The position numbers and the translations under genes are program-made. From a bacterium (lineage in GTDB: Bacteria > Oederibacteriota > Muellerivitia > Muellerivitales > Muellerivitaceae), in assembly GCA_035549195.1 (NCBI GenBank), contig DASZRK010000020.1, positions 31,171 to 95,170 on the forward strand: a stretch of 64,000 bases of DNA, given 5' to 3'. The number at the start of each line of letters is the position of its first letter. Position 1 is the first letter of the stretch. Below, piece by piece: positions 1-7,557 of this stretch. The notes under the pieces were generated by a model that made no database searches, was not told where the DNA came from, and saw nothing but the letters and a program-made list of their open reading frames with translations.

Positions 1-940
1 CGTTGTCCACGTTCTCGTACCGGATGCCCGACCCTTGCGAAACCGCCGAGTCGATCTGATGCAGCAGGTACTCGAACATCTTGGAACTCATCAACCAGTA
101 GTGGTTGATGCCTTGCGGCCCCACCTTGATGCGGAAACGGCTCTGGACGCGGGCCCGGGCCTTCTTCATCAGGTAGATGAGGTTCTTGGTCGTGCCGGTC
201 CCGGCTTCCAGGTCCGACAACGAGATGTTGGCGATGCGCTGGGTGAAACGGTGGTCCTCTTCGGCCAAGCCGAACTTCTGGGACCAGCGCCACTTGTGGA
301 CCAGCAATTCGCCGTCATCGTTCTGGTCGGAGACCTTCCCGATGTAATCGCTCTGGATCCCGGCGGTCTTGGAGCCCTTGGGGAAGATGCCGTAAACGGC
401 GCCCGGGCCCATGCCGACCAGGTAGATCGATTGGAGGTTGGTGGTCCCACCCCCGTCGATGGTCACCTTGCCCGCCTCGCCCGAAAGCGAGGAATGGCGG
501 ATGGCCAGGCCAACCGGTTCCAGCGGATCAGTGACGTGGTCCCCGTTGACCATGGCGTTCTCGACCAGCTGGGCGAGGGCTTCCGCGTGGGGAGCCGCCT
601 CGGACAGGATGGCCGGGTCGCCGCCGTTCAATTCGGCCAGGTCGGCGTTCACCTTGGCCCAGGTCACGGCGAAAGCCGTCGGCTCGGTGATGACCGCGGT
701 GGTCGAATGGCTGGCCTTATGCCGCAAACCGTAGGCGCTCAGGTGCGCCTGGGGCAGGCTGGTGCGGACGCCCACCTTGTGGCCCACGCCGTCGTTGGCC
801 TCGCGGAACGGCACGATCTGGGTGAATTGGTTGTTCTGGTGCATCAGTTCGGCGATGACCAGTTCTCCGCCCTCCGGATTGCGCTTCAGGTTCCAATCCA
901 GGAGCGTGTGCATCTCGTTGTTTTGAGCGGCAGTAGTCAT
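1..940 (-). CDS. Phage major capsid protein, Epsilon15 gp7-like (3' end beyond the window)
   Basis: Reading the minus strand from the ATG at 940 gives 313 residues open to the left edge, so the C-terminus is missing. The protein begins MTTAAQNNEMHTLLDW and keeps landmarks of the gp7 major capsid family: an N-terminal LLDW...RNP segment, VRTSLP near residue 58, NGD then PVGLAIRHSSLSG in the middle, and VYGIFPKGSKTAGI. Family members are about 330-340 residues, so little is missing. It builds the icosahedral head. AAGAAGGA lies just upstream. An ATG at 944 is in another frame and gives only a shadow. It sits directly downstream of the scaffold gene, as expected. The family call is from remembered sequence pattern, not a search. 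Confidence 0.85.
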   Translation of the reverse strand, partial: MTTAAQNNEMHTLLDWNLKRNPEGGELVIAELMHQNNQFTQIVPFREANDGVGHKVGVRTSLPQAHLSAYGLRHKASHSTTAVITEPTAFAVTWAKVNADLAELNGGDPAILSEAAPHAEALAQLVENAMVNGDHVTDPLEPVGLAIRHSSLSGEAGKVTIDGGGTTNLQSIYLVGMGPGAVYGIFPKGSKTAGIQSDYIGKVSDQNDDGELLVHKWRWSQKFGLAEEDHRFTQRIANISLSDLEAGTGTTKNLIYLMKKARARVQSRFRIKVGPQGINHYWLMSSKMFEYLLHQIDSAVSQGSGIRYENVDN

Positions 941-972
941 TCATCCTTCTTTCTGCCCTTGCGGGCTGGTTC

Positions 973-1722
973 TCAGACCTTCATCAGGGCTTGGGCCTTT
1001 TCGGCCTCGGAGCGGTTCAGGGGGGTCTTGTCCCCTGCGCCCTGGTTCCCGTTGAACTCGAACTTGTCGGACCCCATCTCCAGCGCGTCGTGGAGCATGA
1101 CGAAGAGCTTGTTGGCCGTGACCGAGTTGGAGAGGCCCAACCGGTCGATCTCCGCCTTCACGCCGGGCAACTGTTTCTCGAAGAACTCCGTGACCTTGTG
1201 GGCCTTGGTGGTGTTCTCCTGGAACTTGTCGCCCCAGTCCTTCTTGAGGGTGTTGATCGAATCCTCGTTGTATTTCTTGAAGTCGTTGGCCACCTTGCCC
1301 AGGTAGGCTTCGACCGTGGCGTGGTCCCGCTCCAGCACCGTCTTGTAAGTGGATTCGTCCCACTTCAATTCGGCCGCCAGTTTTTGGAGCCCCGCGACGT
1401 GGTCCTCGGGGACCTTCGACCCATCGGGCAACTTGACCTTGGCGTAGTCGGGGGCCTTCCAGTTCTTGGAGGCCTCTTCCTGCTTTTTCTTCGCCTCGGC
1501 TTGCGCGGCCTCGATCTCGGAGCGTTTGGTTTGGTAGCCCTTCAGGCCCGCGACCAGTTCTTCCCGGGACTTGTCGTCCAGGGCGAACTTCGGGTCCTCG
1601 AACTTGCCCACCAGACCCAGGACGGATTCGAGGGTCTTTTGCATCTCCGCACCGGCCGCTTCCGGGCCGCCTTGACCGGGGGTCGGCTCCCCGCCTTGCG
1701 CGCCCTGCTTGCTGTCGTCCAT
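973..1722 (-). CDS. Phage scaffold-like protein
   Basis: 249 residues, highly charged and rich in Lys, Glu, Gln and Ala. A Gly/Pro/Gln-rich N-terminus (about residues 5-25) is followed by predicted coiled coil around residues 65-90 (repeated EAAQAEAKKKQEE pattern) and a charged helical C-terminus. No enzymatic motif is visible. Composition, length and position between the Bbp19-like gene and the major capsid gene fit an internal scaffolding protein that guides capsid assembly and is lost on maturation. It starts 12 bases after the preceding gene and is followed by 32 bases before the capsid start. Function is inferred from context and composition. Confidence 0.7.
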   Translation of the reverse strand: MDDSKQGAQGGEPTPGQGGPEAAGAEMQKTLESVLGLVGKFEDPKFALDDKSREELVAGLKGYQTKRSEIEAAQAEAKKKQEEASKNWKAPDYAKVKLPDGSKVPEDHVAGLQKLAAELKWDESTYKTVLERDHATVEAYLGKVANDFKKYNEDSINTLKKDWGDKFQENTTKAHKVTEFFEKQLPGVKAEIDRLGLSNSVTANKLFVMLHDALEMGSDKFEFNGNQGAGDKTPLNRSEAEKAQALMKV

Positions 1723-1733
1723 GGATCTCCCCT

Positions 1734-2120
1734 TTACTGTTTTTCCTCGAAATACAAAGCGAGGTTCACCTTCTCGCCCTTGTCGATGAGCCTGCGACGC
1801 ATCTGTTCGTCGCGGAACATCAGCCGTTCAGCCTCCACACCGGCCTCGAAGTCGATCGCCTTGACCTCGGCCAGCATCCTTTCGCCCACCCTCCGCATCC
1901 CTTCGCGGAAGCGGGCGTCGTTGCTTTCGTTGCTCTCGATGGCCGTGTGGACCCCGCATTCCTTCGTCCACCGCCCGATGAACCGCAGGAAGGCCTTGTC
2001 CCGCACCAGGTGGACCATGTCCTTCGTCTGGCGGTCGATGATCTGGCGCTTCCAAGCCAGTTCCTTCTCGGTCTGCTCGGCCGACTTCGCTTGCCTCTCG
2101 GACCGGCGTTCCGGGTTCAC
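1734..2120 (-). CDS. Bbp19-like phage protein
   Basis: 128 residues, helical and basic at the N-terminus. The central part (RDKAFLRFIGRW, then an ESNESNDARFREGMRRVGERM segment) resembles the Bbp19 family of Bordetella phage BPP-1: a short block around FxRxxxxW followed by a conserved small-residue stretch and (F/N)xxGxRxxG. The role of this family is not established; members sit in head-gene clusters between portal and capsid genes, as here. Its ATG at 2120 lies just left of the portal stop (2122), so the two are close to translationally coupled. Confidence 0.65.
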   Translation of the reverse strand: MNPERRSERQAKSAEQTEKELAWKRQIIDRQTKDMVHLVRDKAFLRFIGRWTKECGVHTAIESNESNDARFREGMRRVGERMLAEVKAIDFEAGVEAERLMFRDEQMRRRLIDKGEKVNLALYFEEKQ

Positions 2121-2121
2121 G

Positions 2122-3891
2122 TCAGGCCGCCGGGGCCAGGTTGCCCGCCTGCGCCATCTTCAAAAGTTGGGTGACGAGGTTGTTCCCGTCGGTCGGGGTC
2201 TGGCCGAGGTTCTTGGCGGTCTGGGAGGCCTGTTGCATCAGTTCGGCCTGGTGCTGGTCGGCGGCGGCCTTTTGGGAAGCGGCCCTCATCTGGGCCACCA
2301 CGTCCTCGGGCCGAAGGAAGCCGGCGGGCAGGTTGAGGATCTTGCCGATCTGGTCGAGGACCGCGCCGAAGTCGATCTTGACCAAGGGCGTTTGGTCGCC
2401 CATCTGGACCATCTTTTCGCCGTAGGCCAGGAGCTTGTCGACGAGGCCCAGCAGGGCCACCTTCTGGGCGCGGGCGAAAGGCGAAATGAATTCGGGCGGG
2501 AGGTCGCGGCCGACCAGTTCGGCGGGGGGCGGGGGCATCTCGCCGGCCTCGTTGAGGATGGTGAAGGTCACGTCGATGCAGTGGCGCAGGGCCCGGAAGA
2601 CCATCTGGGTCACAGGGCCCAGTTCGACCATCTTCTCGTCGCGCAGGGCGTCCACTTCGGTGGCCGAGACCTGGCCGGTCACCGAATCGCGTAGGCGGGA
2701 AATGGCCAGGAACAGGTCCGTGAAGAACCCGCGTTCCACGATGTTCCGCAGGTCCCGCTTGTTCTCCGAGACCCACTTGAGGTCGTGGGCGATCTCGAAG
2801 AGGGGGCGCAGGCCCGCCTTGGGGTCGGTCGAGTTGTCGGCGGTGAACCCGCCTGGGCCCTTCTGGATGATCTCGTCGTTGAAGGCATCCGGCCCGGTCA
2901 AGGGAGGGTCCAGGACCAGGTCGGTCCCGTGGTTCAGGTCCTCGGTCGTTTTGTAGAGCTGCTTGATGTCGGCCAAGACCTGCAGGCCCGGGCATTCGTT
3001 GGCGTAGACTTCCTGGCTGCGCTTGGACCAGCGGGAAACGAAGGCGGGGAACCAGTCGTAGCCGCTTTCCCGCAGGTATTTGCCGGTCAGTTCGCCGGTC
3101 GTCTTCTCGAAATAACGGCTCAGCCAGCGTTTGTACTTGGCCTGGGGTTTGTCGGGCGTGAAGTTGGGGTTGGGCCGGATGACATGGCGGACGACGACCC
3201 ACCGTTCCATGTTCTCGGTCAGGCCGCTCTTCCACCAATCGGCCACCTCGGTGGAAAGGTTGGAAAGGTCGTATTGCCCGTCGTCCGTGAGCTTGCAGAA
3301 CTTGGGGACCAATTGGCGGACCTTGAACTGCTCTTCCCGCCCGATGGTGTTCACATCCCCGTTCTCGTCGATGTCCAGGACGTAGGTACCCCAGGACAGC
3401 GTGTTGTAGCGCACCTTGAAAACGGGGTCTTGTTCGATGAGGGTCACGGCCGAAGGCAGGCAAAGCAGGTCCGCGAAATGGCTGGCCATCTCGGTGTAGA
3501 AGTTGGACCGGTCGAAGGCGGTCAGGAGCCGCTTGTTGGCGTAGTCCAGGAAGGCCTTGACGGCCGAGCGGACCGCCAGTTGTTCCTCGTCCACGCCCAG
3601 GATGACCCAGGGGGAGGCGGGCGACGTGCAGCCCGAAAGGAACCCGGCGATGGCCGTGCGGAGGGCCAGGACCGTGGTGGAATCGAAGATGTTGTCGTTG
3701 AAGTCGTGGGAGAAATTATCGACGGCGGTGGTGGTCTGGTTGGCCTGGAGCAACCAGCGCAGGCGGTGGACGAGCAGGTTGTCGTTGATCTCGCGGGCCC
3801 ACGGATCCACCGCGTTGCGGAGGGTCAGCAGGTTGACGAAGATCTTCGCGTCGTCCTGGTAGGCTGGAAAAGGAGGTTGGGGAACGGCCAT
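2122..3891 (-). CDS. Portal protein, head-to-tail connector family
   Basis: 589 residues, similar in length to podovirus connector proteins. It forms the dodecameric ring at the capsid vertex through which DNA is packaged. Characteristic is the C-terminal third: a proline run (MPPPPAEL) near residue 450, then LPPEFISPFARAQK, the conserved SP-x-A-x-AQ segment of the T7 gp8/head-tail connector family, then a Gln/Ala-rich tail. The ATG at 3891 is chosen because the duplicated leader lies directly before it, with AAGG at a suitable distance. The same leader precedes the large terminase gene, which could link control of the two packaging-motor proteins. Confidence 0.85.
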   Translation of the reverse strand: MAVPQPPFPAYQDDAKIFVNLLTLRNAVDPWAREINDNLLVHRLRWLLQANQTTTAVDNFSHDFNDNIFDSTTVLALRTAIAGFLSGCTSPASPWVILGVDEEQLAVRSAVKAFLDYANKRLLTAFDRSNFYTEMASHFADLLCLPSAVTLIEQDPVFKVRYNTLSWGTYVLDIDENGDVNTIGREEQFKVRQLVPKFCKLTDDGQYDLSNLSTEVADWWKSGLTENMERWVVVRHVIRPNPNFTPDKPQAKYKRWLSRYFEKTTGELTGKYLRESGYDWFPAFVSRWSKRSQEVYANECPGLQVLADIKQLYKTTEDLNHGTDLVLDPPLTGPDAFNDEIIQKGPGGFTADNSTDPKAGLRPLFEIAHDLKWVSENKRDLRNIVERGFFTDLFLAISRLRDSVTGQVSATEVDALRDEKMVELGPVTQMVFRALRHCIDVTFTILNEAGEMPPPPAELVGRDLPPEFISPFARAQKVALLGLVDKLLAYGEKMVQMGDQTPLVKIDFGAVLDQIGKILNLPAGFLRPEDVVAQMRAASQKAAADQHQAELMQQASQTAKNLGQTPTDGNNLVTQLLKMAQAGNLAPAA

Positions 3892-3893
3892 CG

Positions 3894-3968
3894 GGAACCT
3901 TTTTTGTCAGGTTCCAAGGTGGCCGTGGGCGGGCCCCGTTACCGGGGGTTGGCGTCAGGCGGGCTTGG
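3894..3968 (-). repeat. Duplicated leader, copy 1, before the portal gene
   Basis: Positions 3906-3968 are identical over 63 bases to 6006-6068. Read on the minus strand the copy contains a CCCCG-GTAA-CGGGG hairpin (GNRA-type loop), closing CCAAG/CTTGG, and GGAACC near its 3' end. GGAACC pairs with GGTTCC at 3894-3899, just outside the identical block and next to the portal start codon. The loop differs from the other copy while the stem is kept. The stem overlaps the AAGG that would be the ribosome binding site. Sequence identity is seen directly; a regulatory role is inferred. Confidence 0.85.
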
Positions 3969-3979
3969 TGAAGTAGGTG

Positions 3980-4081
3980 CTACTTGCCTCCACTGCGTAT
4001 CAGGTCGGTCGAAACACCTTCGGCGATCAACCATTTTTCCCAGGCGGCGCAAGCCCCCCGGAGAAGCCTCAAAAGCGTCAC
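3980..4081 (-). CDS. Small phage protein, 33 codons
   Basis: Reading between the 89-aa gene and the portal gives a 33-codon frame from GTG at 4081 to TAG at 3980, with VTLLRLLRGACAAWEKWL at the N-terminus and a basic C-terminus. It could be extended to a TTG that overlaps the stop of the upstream gene. Nothing identifies its function and the ribosome binding site is weak. One point in its favour is placement: the leader duplication starts 11 bases after its stop, as the other copy starts 8 bases after the stop of the zinc-ribbon gene. Confidence 0.4.
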   Translation of the reverse strand: MTLLRLLRGACAAWEKWLIAEGVSTDLIRSGGK

Positions 4082-4104
4082 GTGCAGGATCTGGGTCGGG
4101 AGGC

Positions 4105-4374
4105 TCAACCGGCCAACCCCATTTTCGTGGTGTAGATCGAGCCGCCCTTCTGGGCTTGCCAGGAAGTCAGCTGGTTGAACGCGGTCGAAAGTTGGGCTGC
4201 GTTGTCGCGCTCAGCCTTTTGACGGGTCATGAAATCCTGGGCATCCTTCAGGGCCTTGGCGGCTGCGGCCTTTTGTTTCTTCTCCAGATCCCCGGCGGCG
4301 TCAGCGGTCTGGATCCCGCCGATGACGGAACCGAGCCCATCCACACCCATCTTCAATGCGTCGGTGAATCCCAT
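4105..4374 (-). CDS. Small phage structural-region protein, 89 aa
   Basis: 89 residues: a Gly-rich N-terminus (MGFTDALKMGVDGLGSVIGG), a Lys/Ala-rich helix (DLEKKQKAAAAKALKDAQ) and a polar C-terminus. No family is recognised. Similar short Ala/Lys-rich proteins occur between the large terminase and the portal in podovirus head clusters, but no function can be assigned. A motif shared with the small-terminase leader (TTTGGGG then ATTGAACAT, minus strand) lies in its 5' leader at 4402-4417. Confidence 0.6.
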   Translation of the reverse strand: MGFTDALKMGVDGLGSVIGGIQTADAAGDLEKKQKAAAAKALKDAQDFMTRQKAERDNAAQLSTAFNQLTSWQAQKGGSIYTTKMGLAG

Positions 4375-4401
4375 GAATTCAAATTATTCAAGAGGCCTTG
4401 G

Positions 4402-4417
4402 ATGTTCAATCCCCAAA
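4402..4417 (-). promoter_or_regulatory. Shared leader motif, copy 1
   Basis: On the minus strand this reads TTTGGGGATTGAACAT. The same motif with one extra G occurs at 6895-6911. Both lie in the only sizeable gaps before morphogenesis genes that lack the 63-bp leader. It may be a phage promoter element, a binding site or an RNA processing site; nothing in the sequence decides between these. Confidence 0.4.
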
Positions 4418-4428
4418 ATCGCATATCT

Positions 4429-5991
4429 TCACCGGCCGCGGGCACGGGACAGGCGGTCCTTGAGGCTGTAGGGCTTTGCCTGCCGGTTATTGCGGGCGGC
4501 CTTTTCCCAGACGTTCTTGGGTTGTTTCAGGGGTTCGATGTGGAAGGCCCAAAGCATGGCGGCCGCGTCCCCGTCGTTGGGGCTAGGCAGGTTCATGCTC
4601 TTCATCGTGGACTTCTTGACCAGCATCACCTTGTCGTGTTCGTCCAGGGTGGCCTCCTGGTTGGTGATGTCCCGGCGCAGGTATTTGTCGTCGTCCACGG
4701 CCGCGTGGAGCCGCAGGGCATCCCGCAGGCGGGCCCAGGAATAGGCCCGCATATTGCGGTAAAGCCGCTCCCCATTGGGGCCTTCCTTGTCGGTGCTGGT
4801 CACCGCCCCCACGAAGGGCAGCACCTTGATGCCTGTTCGTTTCAGGTTGTTGAAGACCGGCCCGCCGGCGCCCGAGGCGTCGATGATGAGGATGTCGGGC
4901 TTGCGCGGAAGGCCGTAATTGCGGGGGTTGGCGAAGATATCGTGGATCTTGCCTTCCAACACTGCGTTGTCTCGGACTTCGGAGCCGGGGATGCGGATGG
5001 TCGGAAATGTGCGCATGTCCGAGCCCAACCGGAACCGGATGACGCAATCGTCCTCGCCCCCGAAAGCGGGGTCGCAGGCCATCACCAGAGGATCGTCCGG
5101 CCGCCAGGTCACTTCCCGGCATTCAGCTTCCTCCAGGAATTCGGCGGGGATGAACTGCAAAGCCGAGGAACGTGGCAAAAGGCCCAGGATATGGGTCCGG
5201 CAAAAGTCGCTGTCCAGACCATATTCCTTGATCCATTCATCGTGCAGTTGCTTGTTGGCGTTCTCGACCGTCCGGCAATCGACCGAGTTGTGGACCCAGT
5301 TCATGGCCTTGGACCCGAAAGTGATCTCGGCGAACCAACCGTTGTTCCGGGTCCCGTTCCCGTTCACGTGGTGGATGATCTCGGTGAAGGTGTCGGTGTT
5401 CGAGCCCTCGGCGGTCTGCCAGACGGGGTCGGGAATCTGGCTGGATTCCTCGAAGATCTTGATGATCCGGCGTCCTTCGTTGTGCATCCCGGCCCCGGAT
5501 TCGGGATGGTTGAGGCTCCAGGGCTGCATGTCCACGCGCCATTCGAGCTTGTATTGCGGGTTGACGGGGAAAAGGGCCGTGGCGGTCAGGGTGAAGAAAT
5601 GGCGGGCGATGAAGAGGGAATACCACTTGCTCATTTCGGGCCAGAACTTGGTGGCCAGCTGGTCGGCGGTCCCCGAGGTCACGAACCCGCGGGTGAGTTC
5701 GCAGGTAGTGAAGGCCCACAAGAGCTTGAAGACCGACTTGGCCGACTTTCCGTTGCCGTTCCCGGCGATGTCCGCCTCGCGGTCGAGCATGTATTGGGTC
5801 CGGGGCCCCCAATGTTCGATGCGCTTTTCCATCGCCTTGAGGCTGTCCAATTGCCAGCGATAGGGTTGTTTATGCTCGAGGTGGGTGCCCTTGCGGCCCC
5901 AGGGGAAGGCCCACATGACGAACTGGTAGGGCTTGTATTTGAACCGGGCCAGGTCTTGGGCAACGGCTTTTTGGTCGGCGAGGGAGATCAA
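4429..5991 (-). CDS. Terminase large subunit
   Basis: 520 residues, the ATP-driven DNA packaging motor with a nuclease that cuts concatemers. The ATPase shows an unusual Walker A, AGNGNGKS, at about residues 75-82, and upstream the KPYQFVMWAFPWGRKG adenine-binding-type segment. The C-terminal RNase H-like nuclease is marked by ACDPAFGGEDD near residue 303 and DILIIDASGAGGP near 370. The start is a TTG at 5991, placed right after the second leader copy whose stem contains GGGGTTCC; no other start fits the leader. It follows the zinc-ribbon and small-terminase genes. Confidence 0.9.
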   Translation of the reverse strand: MISLADQKAVAQDLARFKYKPYQFVMWAFPWGRKGTHLEHKQPYRWQLDSLKAMEKRIEHWGPRTQYMLDREADIAGNGNGKSAKSVFKLLWAFTTCELTRGFVTSGTADQLATKFWPEMSKWYSLFIARHFFTLTATALFPVNPQYKLEWRVDMQPWSLNHPESGAGMHNEGRRIIKIFEESSQIPDPVWQTAEGSNTDTFTEIIHHVNGNGTRNNGWFAEITFGSKAMNWVHNSVDCRTVENANKQLHDEWIKEYGLDSDFCRTHILGLLPRSSALQFIPAEFLEEAECREVTWRPDDPLVMACDPAFGGEDDCVIRFRLGSDMRTFPTIRIPGSEVRDNAVLEGKIHDIFANPRNYGLPRKPDILIIDASGAGGPVFNNLKRTGIKVLPFVGAVTSTDKEGPNGERLYRNMRAYSWARLRDALRLHAAVDDDKYLRRDITNQEATLDEHDKVMLVKKSTMKSMNLPSPNDGDAAAMLWAFHIEPLKQPKNVWEKAARNNRQAKPYSLKDRLSRARGR

Positions 5992-5993
5992 TT

Positions 5994-6068
5994 GGAACCC
6001 CGAAAGTCAGGTTCCAAGGTGGCCGTGGGCGGGCCCCGTTACCGGGGGTTGGCGTCAGGCGGGCTTGG
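5994..6068 (-). repeat. Duplicated leader, copy 2, before the large terminase gene
   Basis: Positions 6006-6068 are identical to 3906-3968. Here the 3' stem is longer: TTGGAACC pairs with GGTTCCAA (5992-5999), enclosing a 10-base loop unlike that of copy 1. The paired GGGGTTCC is the likely ribosome binding site for the TTG start at 5991. The copy lies between the stop of the zinc-ribbon gene (6077) and the terminase start, so it is untranslated. Confidence 0.85.
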
Positions 6069-6076
6069 GCGTCGGC

Positions 6077-6448
6077 TCAGTTGTACGGATGCAGGATCTT
6101 CTTGCTTTTGGGCAAGACCAACCGGGGCAGGGCCGCTTCGAGCTTGTCGATCTTGGCCTTGGCTGTGCGCTTTTCATCCGCGTTCTCGATGGGTTTGAAC
6201 CCGTTGGCCACGTAGGCCTTGAGGTCCAGGGACGCCGACAAGAAGCGGTTGAAGATCGTTTCTCGCCACAAATGCTGCCAAAGGGCCGGGTTTTCCAGGG
6301 CCTTCTCAAAGACCTTCTTCGAGACTAGGACCGTGATCTCCAGGTTCTCTTCGGGGGTGTCGTCGGGGATCATGTAATGGCAGGATGGGCAAAGACCGCC
6401 TTGAAGTTCTTCCTGGCATAAGGGACAGAAATTCATGGGTTCGTTCAC
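6077..6448 (-). CDS. Zinc-ribbon phage protein between the terminase genes
   Basis: About 123 residues from a GTG at 6448 that overlaps the stop of the small-terminase gene (GTGA). A second start, ATG at 6436, gives MNFCPLC. The N-terminus holds two CPxC knuckles (CPLC and CPSC, 7 residues apart), a compact zinc ribbon. The rest is helical and charged, ending KSKKILHPYN. The longer reading frame upstream is rejected because it runs through the small-terminase gene. The family is unknown to me. Position between the two terminase subunits suggests a packaging accessory, but this is context only. Confidence 0.7.
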   Translation of the reverse strand: MNEPMNFCPLCQEELQGGLCPSCHYMIPDDTPEENLEITVLVSKKVFEKALENPALWQHLWRETIFNRFLSASLDLKAYVANGFKPIENADEKRTAKAKIDKLEAALPRLVLPKSKKILHPYN

Positions 6449-6867
6449 GCGATCCCCGCCCTCTGCCTGCCGGCCTTCAATTCCTCGGCCAGGTCGATCA
6501 GTTGGGCCCCGAGGTCCTTGGATTCGGTCGGGATCCGATACCGCTTGCTCTTGGCCTGGATCAATTTCCACAGCAAATTATTGTCGAAACGCCGGATGGT
6601 CCCGACCTCCGCGCCCTCGTAGAAAACGGGCTCTTCCCATCCGTCCCGGGCCCGATTGATGGCCACCGGCAAAAGATGGGCTTCCGCGCCGATCTCGTTG
6701 GACATGGCCACCTGTTCGGCGAACTTGGCGTCGGCCTTCATGTGGTCATAGGGCGTCTGGCGCGAAACACCGGCCTTTTCGGCGGCTTGCACGATCGTGT
6801 CACCGTTCTGGAGGCACTGCAGGAACTTTTCCTTGGCCTTTGGCGTAAACTTTGTACGATTTGCCAT
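6445..6867 (-). CDS. Terminase small subunit
   Basis: 140 residues. The N-terminus (KFTPKAKEKFLQCLQNGDTI, then VQAAEKAGVSRQTPYDHMKAD) is a helix-turn-helix of the kind used by small terminases to bind the packaging site. The middle has an EIGAEAHLLPVAINRARDGWEEPVFYEG segment typical of these proteins, and the C-terminus (NNLLWKLIQAKSKRYR) is the usual basic oligomerisation region. It starts with ATG at 6867 and lies two genes upstream of the large subunit. Confidence 0.85.
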   Translation of the reverse strand: MANRTKFTPKAKEKFLQCLQNGDTIVQAAEKAGVSRQTPYDHMKADAKFAEQVAMSNEIGAEAHLLPVAINRARDGWEEPVFYEGAEVGTIRRFDNNLLWKLIQAKSKRYRIPTESKDLGAQLIDLAEELKAGRQRAGIA

Positions 6868-6894
6868 GTCTTAATCTGATTCCCGTTGCTTGAA

Positions 6895-6911
6895 ATGTTC
6901 AATCCCCCAAA
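6895..6911 (-). promoter_or_regulatory. Shared leader motif, copy 2
   Basis: Minus-strand TTTGGGGGATTGAACAT, matching 4402-4417 except for one G. It lies 28 bases before the small-terminase start, in the gap after the 67-aa gene. Role unknown. Confidence 0.4.
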
Positions 6912-6921
6912 TTCAGGGGCC

Positions 6922-7125
6922 CTAGATATTGGGGTTCAATTGCCCCATCGACCCTTGCGACTGGGACAGGATCAGGATTTCATCCTGGCTCGTCAGGATG
7001 ACGCCCTGGCTGCGGCAGGCCTCGCGCATGGCTTCCAAAGCCGGGCAACGTCGCCGCCCAACGACCCTTTCCGCGAATTTCCGGCGGTATTTATACTTTT
7101 TCTTCGGCCTATCCGTCGGCTCCAT
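6922..7125 (-). CDS. Small basic phage protein, 67 aa
   Basis: 67 residues from ATG at 7125, chosen over an ATG four codons upstream because GGGGGGA lies 4 bases before it. The N-terminus is strongly basic (RPKKKYKYRRKFAERVVGRRR); the C-terminus is polar. No family is recognised. The basic half could bind nucleic acid. It is the first gene before the small terminase, at the border of the packed early module and the head genes. Confidence 0.55.
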   Translation of the reverse strand: MEPTDRPKKKYKYRRKFAERVVGRRRCPALEAMREACRSQGVILTSQDEILILSQSQGSMGQLNPNI

Positions 7126-7172
7126 TGATCCCCCCACTCTTTGAAATCACCGTCCCCACGGTGTACGGCCCT

Positions 7173-7376
7173 TCAAGGCTTTTGAGGCGCTTCCCTCTCG
7201 GCCGTGAAGTTCTTACAAGCCCTCACCTGTTCGTTCGGCACGTGCCAGATCTCGCCGTTGTCCAGGAAAACCACCCAAATGGCCGAGGTTTCCAGGCCGG
7301 GCCAGATGTAGATGTGCGCCCAACCGGATCCTTTCGTGGTTTCAAGGTAGACCGGTGGGTTTAGTTGGATGATCAC
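7173..7376 (-). CDS. Small phage protein, 67 aa (MIIQLNPP family)
   Basis: 67 residues from a GTG at 7376 with GAGGAAAT upstream. The N-terminus MIIQLNPPVYLETTKGSGWAH, then WVVFLDNGEIWHVPNEQVRA, matches a small protein common in tailed phages of Proteobacteria: an LNPP...T.KG.G.AH start, a WVVFL strand pair and a closing RA.KN. Function is unknown; it looks like a small beta-sheet protein. Recognition is from remembered pattern. Confidence 0.7.
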   Translation of the reverse strand: MIIQLNPPVYLETTKGSGWAHIYIWPGLETSAIWVVFLDNGEIWHVPNEQVRACKNFTAEREAPQKP

Positions 7377-7404
7377 CGCTTCATTTCCTCAAGTTTCCCA
7401 ATTA

Positions 7405-7545
7405 CTAAAGTTCGCCATGCTCAATAAGCCACTTCATCAGCTTTACGCACAAATCCCTAGCCTCTTGAAAATTCAACCGAAGCTGGTGAAATTCAACATT
7501 CCAAACATAGGTGTTGGAACCCTCGGTTGAAGTTGGCACTTCCAT
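7405..7545 (-). CDS. Small phage protein, 46 aa
   Basis: 46 codons from ATG at 7545 with a near-perfect AAAGGAGG 4 bases upstream, ending TAG at 7405. The protein starts MEVPTSTEGSNTYVWNVEF, followed by HQLRLNFQEARDLCVKLMKW, a likely amphipathic helix. The strong ribosome binding site and good codon use support it. No function can be given. The large inverted repeat at 7558-7661 lies directly before it and would be in its 5' untranslated region. Confidence 0.65.
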   Translation of the reverse strand: MEVPTSTEGSNTYVWNVEFHQLRLNFQEARDLCVKLMKWLIEHGEL

Positions 7546-7557
7546 TCGTCCTCCTTT

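Noticed and set aside
2785..6198. 1137-codon open frame on the plus strand
   Set aside because: It runs opposite the portal, terminase and small genes, has shadow-like composition, and even reads through both leader copies. It is a product of GC-rich codon bias.
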